Assembly (NCBI GenBank): GCA_006226545.1
Contig: SBGR01000033.1
Span: 1-64,000, forward strand
Direction: 5' to 3'
Origin: Bacteroidota bacterium
GTDB lineage: Bacteria > Bacteroidota > Bacteroidia > UBA8524
Length of the DNA: 64,000 nt
Shown: positions 7,793 to 15,628 of the stretch, in pieces
How positions within the stretch are numbered: position 1 is the first letter of the stretch
Layout of the letters: every line of letters begins with the position of its first letter
Position numbers and translations under genes: made by a program
Notes under the pieces: model-generated
Databases searched by the model: none
The model's input: only the letters and a program-made list of their open reading frames with translations
Told to the model about the DNA's origin: nothing

Positions 7793-9955
7793 ATGCGTGT
7801 ATTCTTATCGAGTCTTTTTCTGCTAACCGGACTTTGGCTGCATGGCCAAGCGCAGTATTCACCTCAAGCCAAACGATTTGCCCACGAGCTTAAACCGTTT
7901 CTAAGCGCTGAAGCACAGGTCTTGGAAATGCCCAAAACGTTTGCAGAGCGATACGACCTCTACTTCAAACGGGGTTCCTACCATATCGGGGCATTGCTAC
8001 AGGTAGCGAAAGGTTTTGATCGCTCAAGTCTAAATTCTTTAGCGATAGAGTTAGGCACCGACCTAGTCGATGTGCTCTGCGTACGCGTGCCTGTTCAGCA
8101 TTTTGCTCAGCTCCAATCGCTAGAAGGAGTTATGTACATTGAAGCGGGCTCCCAACTGGCGCCGGAACTCGATCGCTCTCGCTATTCCACACGCGCCGAT
8201 TCAGTGCACCTGGGCGTGGGCTTGCAAAGAGCCTATACAGGCAAAGGGGTTATTGTGGCCATCATCGACTGGGGCTTCGACTATACACATCCTACGTTTT
8301 ACGATAGCTCAGGCACGGTTTACAGGGTGAGTAGGGCTTGGGACCAGAACAAAAACAGCGGTCCTGCACCACAGGGTTTCGATTTCGGAACGGAATACGT
8401 GGGCAAAGATGCGCTATTGGCGGCGGAGCAAGATACGTTGTATGTCTTCGGTCCGGGCTCCCACGGCACCCACGTGGGTGGTATTGCCGGCGGAAGCGGT
8501 GGAGGAACCAAATACTACGGCATCGCTCCCGAAGCTGAACTTGTTTTTATATCGCTCAAACGCGATGATCCTTCCTTTATCGATGCCATCACCTATATCT
8601 CCCGCTACGCCGATGCAGCGGGGAAACCTTTTGTGGTGAACATGAGCTTCGGCAATCACAGTGGCCCTCACGACGGCAGCACTTTGCGCAACCGCGCTTT
8701 GGATATCCTTGCCGGACAAGGCAAAGTCTTCATCGCCTCAGCCGGAAATAACGGAAACGAGTTCTTCCACCTACAGCACGATTTTCAATCGGATACCTTG
8801 AAGTCGGTGGTTTATTTCGCTACCGGTTTAGCCAATTACTGGGGAGAAACCGTAAATGCCTGGGGAACCGAAGGAGAACAATTTGAGGTTTCGCTGGCCT
8901 TGGCAGATAACAACGACAGCATTTGGTACCAATCGCCCTACTACAGCACAAGCGATAATTTGGTTTTCGATTCTAGCCTTTTTGCGCAGGGTAACGATAG
9001 CCTCTTCATCCGCTATACGAGCGATGCTAATAACCTATTAAACAACAAGCCCAATCTGCAGTTTGAAGCGAAGAAGTCGGGCTTTTTGAAATTGGTGATG
9101 TTCGCTAAAGGATCGGGCAATGTACATTTCTGGCATATCGCTCAGCTCAACAACCGCGTAACCAATTGGGGACAACCTTTTCGTGCCGATTTCGCAGGTG
9201 CGGTAGCCGGTGATCCAAACTACGGCATTGGCGGTCCGCCGGCGGTTAGCAAAGAGGTTACAACAATTGCGTCGCATAGAGGAGAAGTGGTTTTGCCTAA
9301 CGGACAAGTTAACCTCGGACAGCTATCTACTTTTTCAAGCTTTGGCCCAACTGCCGATGAACGGACAAAGCCGGATATCAGCGGGCCCGGACAAGACGTG
9401 GCTTCCTCTGTTAATTCCTTTGACCCCGGAGCAGGTTCTGCTGTGGAGACCATCAGCTTCAATGGTAAAGACTACACGTTTGTTCGCTATTCGGGCACCA
9501 GCATGAGCGGTCCTGCGGTGGCCGGTATTGTAGCTCTGATGTTGGAGGCCAATCCGAAATTGACTGCCAAAGAAGTGAAACAAATCCTCAAAGAAACGGC
9601 TAGGCTGGATCAGCATACCGGGCAAATTGGTCCGGAGGGTGATCTTCGTTGGGGTTGGGGCAAAGCCGATGCCCAGGCGGCCATACAGAAGGTGGAGTTG
9701 AAGCTTCAGGTAAAAGGCTTGTTGCCTCAAGGTGCGCAGGTATACCCCAATCCAAGTTCCGACCTTCTTTACGTGGAAGCCGGTGGAATACAGCACGTGG
9801 CGGTTTACGATTTAAGCGGTCGTGAGTTGAACCTGCTTTTTAGCGATACGGATAAAGGCAAGAAGGTGGATGTCTCTAGCTTGGCGGCCGGCGTTTATGT
9901 GCTGCAATGGCGAGATGGAAATGGATCACATTCGCTGCGCATCATGGTCAAGTAA
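7793..9955 (+). CDS. secreted S8 (subtilisin-like) serine peptidase with T9SS sorting domain
   Basis: A 720-residue exported protease. A signal peptide covers roughly the first 20 residues (ends ...LHGQAQ). The catalytic triad can be placed at Asp159 (AIIDWGFDYTHP), His224 (SHGTHVGG) and Ser570 (GTSMSGPA). About 170 residues with beta character are inserted between the His and Ser regions (around 330-490), and the oxyanion-hole Asn lies in ASAGNNGN. The final ~75 residues form a type A sorting domain (VYPNPSSD ... GVYVLQW), so after Sec export it should cross the outer membrane by the type IX system and be processed there. It is likely a nutritional protease. It starts 32 bases after the MFS gene. 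TATATTCG (7781-7788) ends four bases before the ATG. Confidence 0.94.
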   Translation: MRVFLSSLFLLTGLWLHGQAQYSPQAKRFAHELKPFLSAEAQVLEMPKTFAERYDLYFKRGSYHIGALLQVAKGFDRSSLNSLAIELGTDLVDVLCVRVPVQHFAQLQSLEGVMYIEAGSQLAPELDRSRYSTRADSVHLGVGLQRAYTGKGVIVAIIDWGFDYTHPTFYDSSGTVYRVSRAWDQNKNSGPAPQGFDFGTEYVGKDALLAAEQDTLYVFGPGSHGTHVGGIAGGSGGGTKYYGIAPEAELVFISLKRDDPSFIDAITYISRYADAAGKPFVVNMSFGNHSGPHDGSTLRNRALDILAGQGKVFIASAGNNGNEFFHLQHDFQSDTLKSVVYFATGLANYWGETVNAWGTEGEQFEVSLALADNNDSIWYQSPYYSTSDNLVFDSSLFAQGNDSLFIRYTSDANNLLNNKPNLQFEAKKSGFLKLVMFAKGSGNVHFWHIAQLNNRVTNWGQPFRADFAGAVAGDPNYGIGGPPAVSKEVTTIASHRGEVVLPNGQVNLGQLSTFSSFGPTADERTKPDISGPGQDVASSVNSFDPGAGSAVETISFNGKDYTFVRYSGTSMSGPAVAGIVALMLEANPKLTAKEVKQILKETARLDQHTGQIGPEGDLRWGWGKADAQAAIQKVELKLQVKGLLPQGAQVYPNPSSDLLYVEAGGIQHVAVYDLSGRELNLLFSDTDKGKKVDVSSLAAGVYVLQWRDGNGSHSLRIMVK

Positions 9956-10029
9956 GGCAACGGTTAATCCACAATGAAAGGTGGTGAACTCAGTCAAGAT
10001 TTGACGGAGTGAACCGCGATTTTTGAAAC

Positions 10030-10560
10030 ATGACACGGAAGATAATTTTATACATCGCTTGCAGCGCAGATGGCTTTATTGCCGGTGAAAACGACGATTT
10101 AAGCTTTCTCAATCCCATGCACGTGGAAGGAGAAGATTACGGTTATAAAACGTTTACCTCCAGCGTAGACACCATCCTTTGGGGCAGAAAAACCTACGAT
10201 GTGGTCAAGGGCTTTGGTGGTCCGTTCCCGCACCCCGATAAGAAAGTGTATGTGTTTAGCAGAACACCACAAGAAGCCGATGAAAACGTAGACTATGTGT
10301 CGGGCGATATAGCCTCCTTTGTTAAGGATTTAAAGCAGCAGGAGGGAAAGCACATTTACTGCGATGGTGGAGCAGGTTTGGTGGCGGCTTTATTGGAGCA
10401 CGACTTGATTGATGAGTTCATCATTTCTTATGTCCCGGCATTGGTAGGAAAAGGCACCCGTCTTTTTAGCGATGGCCTTGCACCTCGCGACATAGAATTA
10501 ATCAATTCCAAAGCCTATTCGTCGGGATTGGTGCAAAATCACTACCTCAGAAAACGCTGA
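10030..10560 (+). CDS. dihydrofolate reductase family protein (RibD C-terminal-like)
   Basis: A 176-residue cytosolic protein with the DHFR/RibD-C Rossmann fold: the opening ILYIACSADGFIAG, the central WGRKTYD motif and a C-terminal LIDEFIISYVPALVGKGTRLF stretch. Family members resemble the reductase domain of riboflavin synthesis or YyaP/YwjB-type proteins, and most have no proven substrate. It should bind NADPH (inference). Its TGA stop shares a base with the next ATG (TGATG at 10558-10562), so it is translationally coupled to the uracil-DNA glycosylase homologue. Confidence 0.85.
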   Translation: MTRKIILYIACSADGFIAGENDDLSFLNPMHVEGEDYGYKTFTSSVDTILWGRKTYDVVKGFGGPFPHPDKKVYVFSRTPQEADENVDYVSGDIASFVKDLKQQEGKHIYCDGGAGLVAALLEHDLIDEFIISYVPALVGKGTRLFSDGLAPRDIELINSKAYSSGLVQNHYLRKR

Positions 10561-11132
10561 TGGAAGAACTGCTGGAAGAGATACGCGCGTGCACTTTATG
10601 TGCTGAAAACCTGCCATTGGGTCCAAGGCCGGTACTCCGTGCGAGCGTCTCTTCCCGCATCTTAATTATTGGCCAAGCTCCCGGAACCAAAGTACATGCT
10701 TCCGGCATTCCTTGGGACGATCAAAGCGGCAAGAACCTGCGCGCTTGGATGGGAGTGGAGCCGGAAGAGTTTTACAATCCTGAATTGTTTGCCATCATTC
10801 CCATGGGCTTCTGCTATCCGGGTAAAGGCAAATCAGGCGATCTACCACCAAGGAAAGAATGCGCTCCCCAATGGCATGAAAAGCTTTTATCGGCTCTGCC
10901 ACATGTTCAACTCACCCTGTTGATTGGTCAGTATGCCCAAGACTATTACCTGCCTCAAGCCAAAGCCTTAAGTTTAACAGAGAAAGTCAAGAATTTTGAG
11001 GCCTACTTACCGAATTTCTTTCCATTGGTCCATCCTTCACCGCGCAACCAAATCTGGCAAAAACGCAATCCCTGGTTCCAAGCGGAGCTCATCCCCAAAT
11101 TACAAACCAGAATACAAACAATCATCTCCTAG
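10560..11132 (+). CDS. uracil-DNA glycosylase family protein with predicted Fe-S cysteines
   Basis: A 190-residue protein of the uracil-DNA glycosylase superfamily. Seen: the N-terminal loop GQAPGTKVHASGIPWDD (motif A region) and the C-terminal VHPSPRN motif that contacts the DNA minor groove. Four cysteines, Cys11, Cys14, Cys85 and Cys101, follow the spacing of the 4Fe-4S ligands in family 4 glycosylases. The catalytic-loop acid of family 4 (GEAPG) is Gln here, so activity or specificity may differ. It should act in base-excision repair or on a modified nucleobase. It is coupled by one base of overlap to the reductase-like gene, an unexpected pairing. Confidence 0.87.
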   Translation: MEELLEEIRACTLCAENLPLGPRPVLRASVSSRILIIGQAPGTKVHASGIPWDDQSGKNLRAWMGVEPEEFYNPELFAIIPMGFCYPGKGKSGDLPPRKECAPQWHEKLLSALPHVQLTLLIGQYAQDYYLPQAKALSLTEKVKNFEAYLPNFFPLVHPSPRNQIWQKRNPWFQAELIPKLQTRIQTIIS

Positions 11133-11141
11133 AGTCTGCCC

Positions 11142-11288
11142 CTCCGTCTCTCTATCTCTCTGACTGGTCTATAGGTTCGAAACACATGTAAACGTAAAGA
11201 CAAGCCATGGCCTGTCTCTACATAACGTTAGTAATTAGAAAATTCCGTTTTAAGAGCTCCGTCTCTCTGTCCCTCTGTCTCTCCGTCT
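11142..11288. repeat. two clusters of degenerate octamer CTCYGTCY
   Basis: Three degenerate copies (11142-11165: CTCCGTCT, CTCTATCT, CTCTGACT) and four better copies (11257-11288: CTCCGTCT, CTCTGTCC, CTCTGTCT, CTCCGTCT) flank about 90 bases of ordinary DNA in the 202-base gap between two genes. This pyrimidine-only array belongs with the other intergenic micro-repeats of this window. Confidence 0.8.
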
Positions 11289-11334
11289 CTCAATCCCACT
11301 TGCATCTTCCATCACTTAAGCCGTTTTTTGCGGC

Positions 11335-12096
11335 ATGATACTTCAATCGCAGGCAGATTTAGACGGGATGAAAGCAGCCTCCAAGGCTGTAGCAGAGGCA
11401 TTGTCCAGAACCATTGCTTACGCTCAGGTGGGCATGAATACTTTGGATTTGGACTTTTTCGCAAAGGGTTGTCTTGAAGAATATGGAGCGAAGTCTGCCC
11501 CAAAGGTCATGTATAAATTTCCGGGCTATACCTGTATTAGCGTCGGACATGAAATTGCACACGGCATTCCATCCGAGAAACGTATTCTCAAGGAAGGCGA
11601 CCTCATCAACGTAGACATCTCAGCAGAGCTGAACGGCTATTTTGCCGACAATGGCTGTTCCTTTGTTTTAGGCGAAGACCTGCACGGACACAGCAAATTG
11701 GTGGAAGCGAGTCGGGATATTTTAAGGCTGGCCATCGCTAAGATTAAGCCGGGAGTGAAAATTGCTGAGTTCGGTCGCTTTATCGAAACCGAAGCCAAGA
11801 AACGCGGCTTTAAAGTGATTACCAACCTAGCGGGACACGGCATCGGTAGAAAACTACACGAGAGCCCGGATGAGATTCTAAACTGCTTCAACCGTTTCAA
11901 TTTTCAGCGATTTAAAGTAGACAGCACCGTAGCGATTGAAACCTTTATCTCCACTCATTCCACTGTTGCCGAGACGCAAGAAGACGGCTGGACCTTACTC
12001 GGTAACCGAGGCGGTTTTACAGCACAACATGAACATACCCTCATTATCCGGGAAGACGGTATTGAGATACTAACGCTTGGAAATGGCGTTTGGTGA
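11335..12096 (+). CDS. map: type I methionine aminopeptidase
   Basis: A cytosolic metallopeptidase of 253 residues that removes the initiator methionine from nascent proteins. It has the pita-bread fold with all five metal ligands visible: Asp94 (INVDIS), Asp105 (FADNG), His168 (AGHGIG), Glu202 (AIETF) and Glu233 (QHEHT), plus the substrate-binding His76 (AHGIP). Length is normal for the type Ia bacterial enzyme, with no N-terminal zinc-finger extension. It stands alone, away from the ribosomal-protein operon. A TTG (11300-11302) and, 20 bases on, GTTTTTTG (ends 11330) precede the ATG by four bases. It could be a second map copy; the rest of the genome is needed to tell. Confidence 0.95.
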   Translation: MILQSQADLDGMKAASKAVAEALSRTIAYAQVGMNTLDLDFFAKGCLEEYGAKSAPKVMYKFPGYTCISVGHEIAHGIPSEKRILKEGDLINVDISAELNGYFADNGCSFVLGEDLHGHSKLVEASRDILRLAIAKIKPGVKIAEFGRFIETEAKKRGFKVITNLAGHGIGRKLHESPDEILNCFNRFNFQRFKVDSTVAIETFISTHSTVAETQEDGWTLLGNRGGFTAQHEHTLIIREDGIEILTLGNGVW

Positions 12097-12236
12097 TGAT
12101 GTAGGTTGAATTGTTGGACTGAAGGACTGTCTTATTGGATTGTTGCACTGTTTAGTGTTGATTGTATTTGTCTAAAGCACGATGTTGGGGACAAGTCCTA
12201 CGTAGGATTACAGTATTCTTTATCTAATTTTCCGGT

Positions 12237-13184
12237 ATGGGAATCAGCATACACGGTTTGATGGTCAACCTGAAGGGCGAAGAGGTACCGGAGCTCTTAA
12301 GCACACTTTTCAAACGGGATATTGTAGCTACCAAAAAGCAAACATGGAACTGGATTGCACAGTTTGATATGCCTGCGAACTGGGACATTGCGGTGTTTTC
12401 AAAAGGCGAGAATTCGGCCTTGTATTTTGGTGATGCACTTTTCATGATCACCAACCGGATGTTTCCGGATACTTCTGTTGCTCAAATTCCATGTGATTAC
12501 CTGTATTACAGTTTTGTGGAGTCGAGCATGAGCTTTGTGCTCAGCCACAAAAAGCAAGGAAGTTTGAGCGAGTCCTATTTTACCATGGACGGAGAAGACT
12601 ATGTTCAGTACGGTGATCAAGTATTGGATTTAACTACCGAAGACGATATCGCTCAGGAGGGTTTAGCCAGAGCCTTGGCTGAGTTTGGCATAGAGCCAGA
12701 TGACTTAACCGAAGTTACCGTTTATTCGCTAAGTCCAGAATTAAGAAAAGCCGATTCCAAGGATCCAAATCTGCGGTATTTCATCGGTAAATCAGCCCGG
12801 GAGCTGCTGAAAAAGATTCAGGAGAAAGACCCGAAGGTCAATGCATATTTGCTTTCTGTCTTACAAGAGTTAAACAAAAGGGAAGTTAAGGTGAACGCCG
12901 TTTCACTTTCCAATGAGGATTCAAAATTTCGAACGGAGGGCTGGAGAAAACTATTGGATGAAGAGCTTGATCAGTTGGAATCTGAATTGATAAGCCAAGT
13001 TATAGCTCAGCAGGAATCGGAAAAGGCTTTCGCTGATTTAGTTTACCTGTATGATTACCTCGAAACTAGAAAAGCGAAAAAAGGACTCTTCCGTGGTATT
13101 CAGCCGTTGCTGCTTAAGCTTGGACTTATTGGTATGACCATCCTTCTGGGCTACCTTTATTGGAAAATGAGGTCTGGAGAATAG
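12237..13184 (+). CDS. unknown protein with C-terminal membrane anchor
   Basis: I do not recognise this 315-residue protein. There is no signal peptide. The first ~150 residues look like a mixed alpha/beta soluble domain (MGISIHGLMVNLKGEEVPEL...). Residues ~150-280 are rich in charged helices (LLDEELDQLESELISQ), and a single hydrophobic segment (LLLKLGLIGMTILLGYLY, about 288-308) ends six residues before the C-terminus. This topology suggests a cytoplasmic protein tail-anchored in the inner membrane. It lies between map and an M20 peptidase with its own gaps on both sides. TAATTTTC (12225-12232) ends four bases before the ATG. Confidence 0.7.
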   Translation: MGISIHGLMVNLKGEEVPELLSTLFKRDIVATKKQTWNWIAQFDMPANWDIAVFSKGENSALYFGDALFMITNRMFPDTSVAQIPCDYLYYSFVESSMSFVLSHKKQGSLSESYFTMDGEDYVQYGDQVLDLTTEDDIAQEGLARALAEFGIEPDDLTEVTVYSLSPELRKADSKDPNLRYFIGKSARELLKKIQEKDPKVNAYLLSVLQELNKREVKVNAVSLSNEDSKFRTEGWRKLLDEELDQLESELISQVIAQQESEKAFADLVYLYDYLETRKAKKGLFRGIQPLLLKLGLIGMTILLGYLYWKMRSGE

Positions 13185-13250
13185 AGGTCAATGCCCTTTT
13201 ATCCGCGTAAATCGGTCACACCATACTGCTGTCCTACAATCCCACATTAA

Positions 13251-13282
13251 TTTGCATCCCCCAACATGAATTCCTATTTTGG
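13251..13282 (+). promoter_or_regulatory. promoter of the M20 amidohydrolase gene
   Basis: TTTG (13251-13254), a 20-base spacer, then TATTTTGG (13275-13282), ending two bases before the ATG at 13285. Spacing fits the Bacteroidota consensus; the -7 has one mismatch. It implies an essentially leaderless mRNA. Confidence 0.55.
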
Positions 13283-13284
13283 GC

Positions 13285-14436
13285 ATGATGTGGACACGTG
13301 ATGAGGAACTATACTTACAAGGGGTGCGACAGCATTTGCACCAATACCCGGAACTTTCCGGACAAGAAAAACAGACCCAAGCTTTTCTAAAAAAGCAATG
13401 CGAAGGGCTTCCCGGCTTAAGCATTCAGGAAATAGCTGGAACCGGCTTGCTTGCTACTTTAGATTCAGGCAAAGCGGGTCCTTGCATTCTGATTCGGGGT
13501 GATATTGACGCCCTACCCATCCAAGAAATAAACGATTTTATCCATCGCTCAGAAACCGATGGCGTTTCGCATAAATGTGGGCATGATGGGCATGCTACTG
13601 TGCTCTTGGGACTGGTTAGACTTTGGACTGAAAAAGGACTTGAAAAAGGTTGCCTTCATTTCTTGTTTCAACCTGCCGAAGAGGATGGAAGAGGAGCAGC
13701 CGGAGTTATGGCTGAACATACCAAGATCAGTCCGCAGCCTGACAAGGTTTATGCTTTTCACAACTTACCGGGATATCCACTCCATCAAGTGGTTTGCAGA
13801 CCGGGGTCTTTTACTGCGGCTGCAGATAGTATTTTACTTGAGTTAAATGGAAAGACATCCCATGCTGCAGAGCCTGAACTGGGACTTAATCCGGCTTTGG
13901 CTATGGCTGAAATCATACAGGCCTACCAAAATTTAATGATTCCCGACCCGGCCAATCCTAGTTTTCAATTGCTTACGCCCATTTATGCCACAATGGGTGA
14001 GAAATCGTATGGGGTAAGTGCAGGCCATGCTTCACTGCATTATACCTTGAGAACTTGGTCTAATGAAGTGATGGCATCGCTAAAAAGCCACTGTGAAAGC
14101 CTCGCTAAGCAGGCGGCTGATAGGCATGGACTTCAACTGCAACTGAGTTATACAGAAAGTTTCTTCTCCAATCAAAACCTACCGGAAGCAGTTAAGCGTA
14201 TTGAAGCTGCGGCTCATAGCTTGAGTTTAAAGTACGAAGAAAGGCCCTATCCATTCAAATGGGGAGAAGACTTTGGATTGCTTAGCCAAGCTTACGGTGG
14301 AGCCATGTTCGGAATTGGCTCCGGAGAAGATTGTCCGGCGCTGCACAATCCGGATTACGATTTCCCGGATGATATTATTGAAACGGGAGTAAAGATGTTT
14401 GATGCCATTTTGGAAGGAGAATTCCATGCTGGATAG
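13285..14436 (+). CDS. M20-family amidohydrolase (IAA-amino acid hydrolase / hippurate hydrolase type)
   Basis: A di-metal amidohydrolase of 383 residues, similar to the M20D group that cleaves N-acyl amino acids or N-acetyl-diaminopimelate-like substrates. Metal and catalytic motifs are visible: GDIDALPI (Asp), CGHDGH (His and Asp), QPAEEDGRGA (the Glu pair), AFHNLPG (His) and a C-terminal GEDFG. The dimerisation lid lies in the middle third. No signal peptide, so cytosolic. I used the ATG at 13285 rather than the upstream TTG, because the promoter at 13251-13282 sits directly before it. The 3' end overlaps the alanine racemase start by 11 bases, implying coupled translation and perhaps a shared role in amino-acid or peptidoglycan recycling (inference). 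Confidence 0.88.
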   Translation: MMWTRDEELYLQGVRQHLHQYPELSGQEKQTQAFLKKQCEGLPGLSIQEIAGTGLLATLDSGKAGPCILIRGDIDALPIQEINDFIHRSETDGVSHKCGHDGHATVLLGLVRLWTEKGLEKGCLHFLFQPAEEDGRGAAGVMAEHTKISPQPDKVYAFHNLPGYPLHQVVCRPGSFTAAADSILLELNGKTSHAAEPELGLNPALAMAEIIQAYQNLMIPDPANPSFQLLTPIYATMGEKSYGVSAGHASLHYTLRTWSNEVMASLKSHCESLAKQAADRHGLQLQLSYTESFFSNQNLPEAVKRIEAAAHSLSLKYEERPYPFKWGEDFGLLSQAYGGAMFGIGSGEDCPALHNPDYDFPDDIIETGVKMFDAILEGEFHAG

Positions 14437-15580
14437 TCCGGGAGAAATACTGCTCAGCAAATCGGCATTGCGCAATAACCTTCGTTTCTTTCGCCGTCAG
14501 TTTGGAAAGGATGTACTTCTTTCTTCTGTGGTAAAAGGGAATGCTTACGGACACGGTATTGAAGTATACGGTCCATTGGCCTTGGAATGCGGATTTGAGC
14601 ATTTCTCTGTGTTTAGTGCAGACGAGGCCTATCGATTATACCAAGTTATTGGTAAAGCGGCCCCCATTATGGTGATGGGTTATTTGGATGATGCAGCCAT
14701 GGAATGGGCCATACAAGAGGGGATAGAATTCTGGATTTTCGATTTACATCGCTTGAAGAAGGCCTTGAGCCTAAGCAAACAATTGGGACAAAAGGCCAAG
14801 CTGCATTTGGAAATTGAATCGGGTATGCACAGAACGGGTTTGGAACGCAAAGAATGGAAGCCCGCAGCCAAACTACTCACAGAACAGAAGGAACATTGCA
14901 TTTTAAAAGGGATATGTACCCACTTTGCCGGAGCGGAGAGCATTAGTAATTATGTCCGCATCAAAGAACAAAAGCGGGTTTTCAGGGAGGCCTTAGCGTG
15001 GTTTAGGCGACAGAAATTGGAACCGGAATACCGACATGCCTGCTGTTCGGCGGCGGCCATACGTTACCCTGAAATGTGTTATGACATGATCAGGTTGGGA
15101 ATTCTACAATACGGATTCTGGCCAAGTCGAGAAATCTTCATCGAGTTTCTGAAGAACCGCACCGATAAACGTTCACCTATCAAGCGACTGATTTCTTGGC
15201 GGAGCACCGTTATGAGTTTAAAGGAAGTGGATGCCGGTGAATTCATTGGCTATGGTACATCTTACTTTACCGGTGTAAAAACCAAGTTGGCCTTGGTACC
15301 CATTGGTTATTCTGGCGGATTTAGCCGCTCTTTGAGTAACCATGGCAGGGTATTAATCAACGGTAAAAGGGCAGCTGTGGTAGGAACGGTAAACATGAAT
15401 TGCCTCTGTGTAGACATAAGTGAAATACCGAATGTTAAACCCGGTGATGAGGTAATCATCATTGGTAAACAAGGCAAACTCGAATTGACCGTTTCAGCCT
15501 TTACCGAGATGAGTCAGCAGTTGAATTACGAAGCCTTGACGCGTATTCCGGAGGTGATGAAACGCAGCGTGGTAGAATAA
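14426..15580 (+). CDS. alr: alanine racemase
   Basis: A PLP enzyme of 384 residues that interconverts L- and D-alanine for peptidoglycan. The N-terminal TIM barrel carries the Schiff-base lysine, Lys37, in VVKGNAYGHG. The C-terminal beta domain has the catalytic tyrosine motif GYGTSY and the conserved GTVNMN...VDIS stretch. Of the in-frame starts at 14399 and 14426 I prefer 14426, because the first amino acids then match the family start (ILLSKSALRNNL) and overlap with the upstream gene is only 11 bases. It is a free-standing Alr domain, not the MurF-Alr fusion found in many Bacteroidota, so another alr-type gene may exist elsewhere. Confidence 0.93.
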   Translation: MLDSPGEILLSKSALRNNLRFFRRQFGKDVLLSSVVKGNAYGHGIEVYGPLALECGFEHFSVFSADEAYRLYQVIGKAAPIMVMGYLDDAAMEWAIQEGIEFWIFDLHRLKKALSLSKQLGQKAKLHLEIESGMHRTGLERKEWKPAAKLLTEQKEHCILKGICTHFAGAESISNYVRIKEQKRVFREALAWFRRQKLEPEYRHACCSAAAIRYPEMCYDMIRLGILQYGFWPSREIFIEFLKNRTDKRSPIKRLISWRSTVMSLKEVDAGEFIGYGTSYFTGVKTKLALVPIGYSGGFSRSLSNHGRVLINGKRAAVVGTVNMNCLCVDISEIPNVKPGDEVIIIGKQGKLELTVSAFTEMSQQLNYEALTRIPEVMKRSVVE

Positions 15581-15582
15581 AA

Positions 15583-15605
15583 AAGTCCGCTACAAGAGCG
15601 GACTT
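15583..15605. terminator. bidirectional terminator between alr and the S46 peptidase
   Basis: A nine-pair stem AAGTCCGCT/AGCGGACTT with loop ACAAG. The A-run on its left makes a strong U-tract for the minus-strand peptidase transcript; the right side is a weaker T-rich tract for alr. Confidence 0.87.
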
Positions 15606-15628
15606 CCTTATCAGTTAAGTCGTGCGAC

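Noticed and set aside
9984-10017. Terminator after the S8 peptidase gene
   Set aside because: Only a weak five-pair GTCAA/TTGAC stem with poor extension and no T-run directly after; not enough to call.
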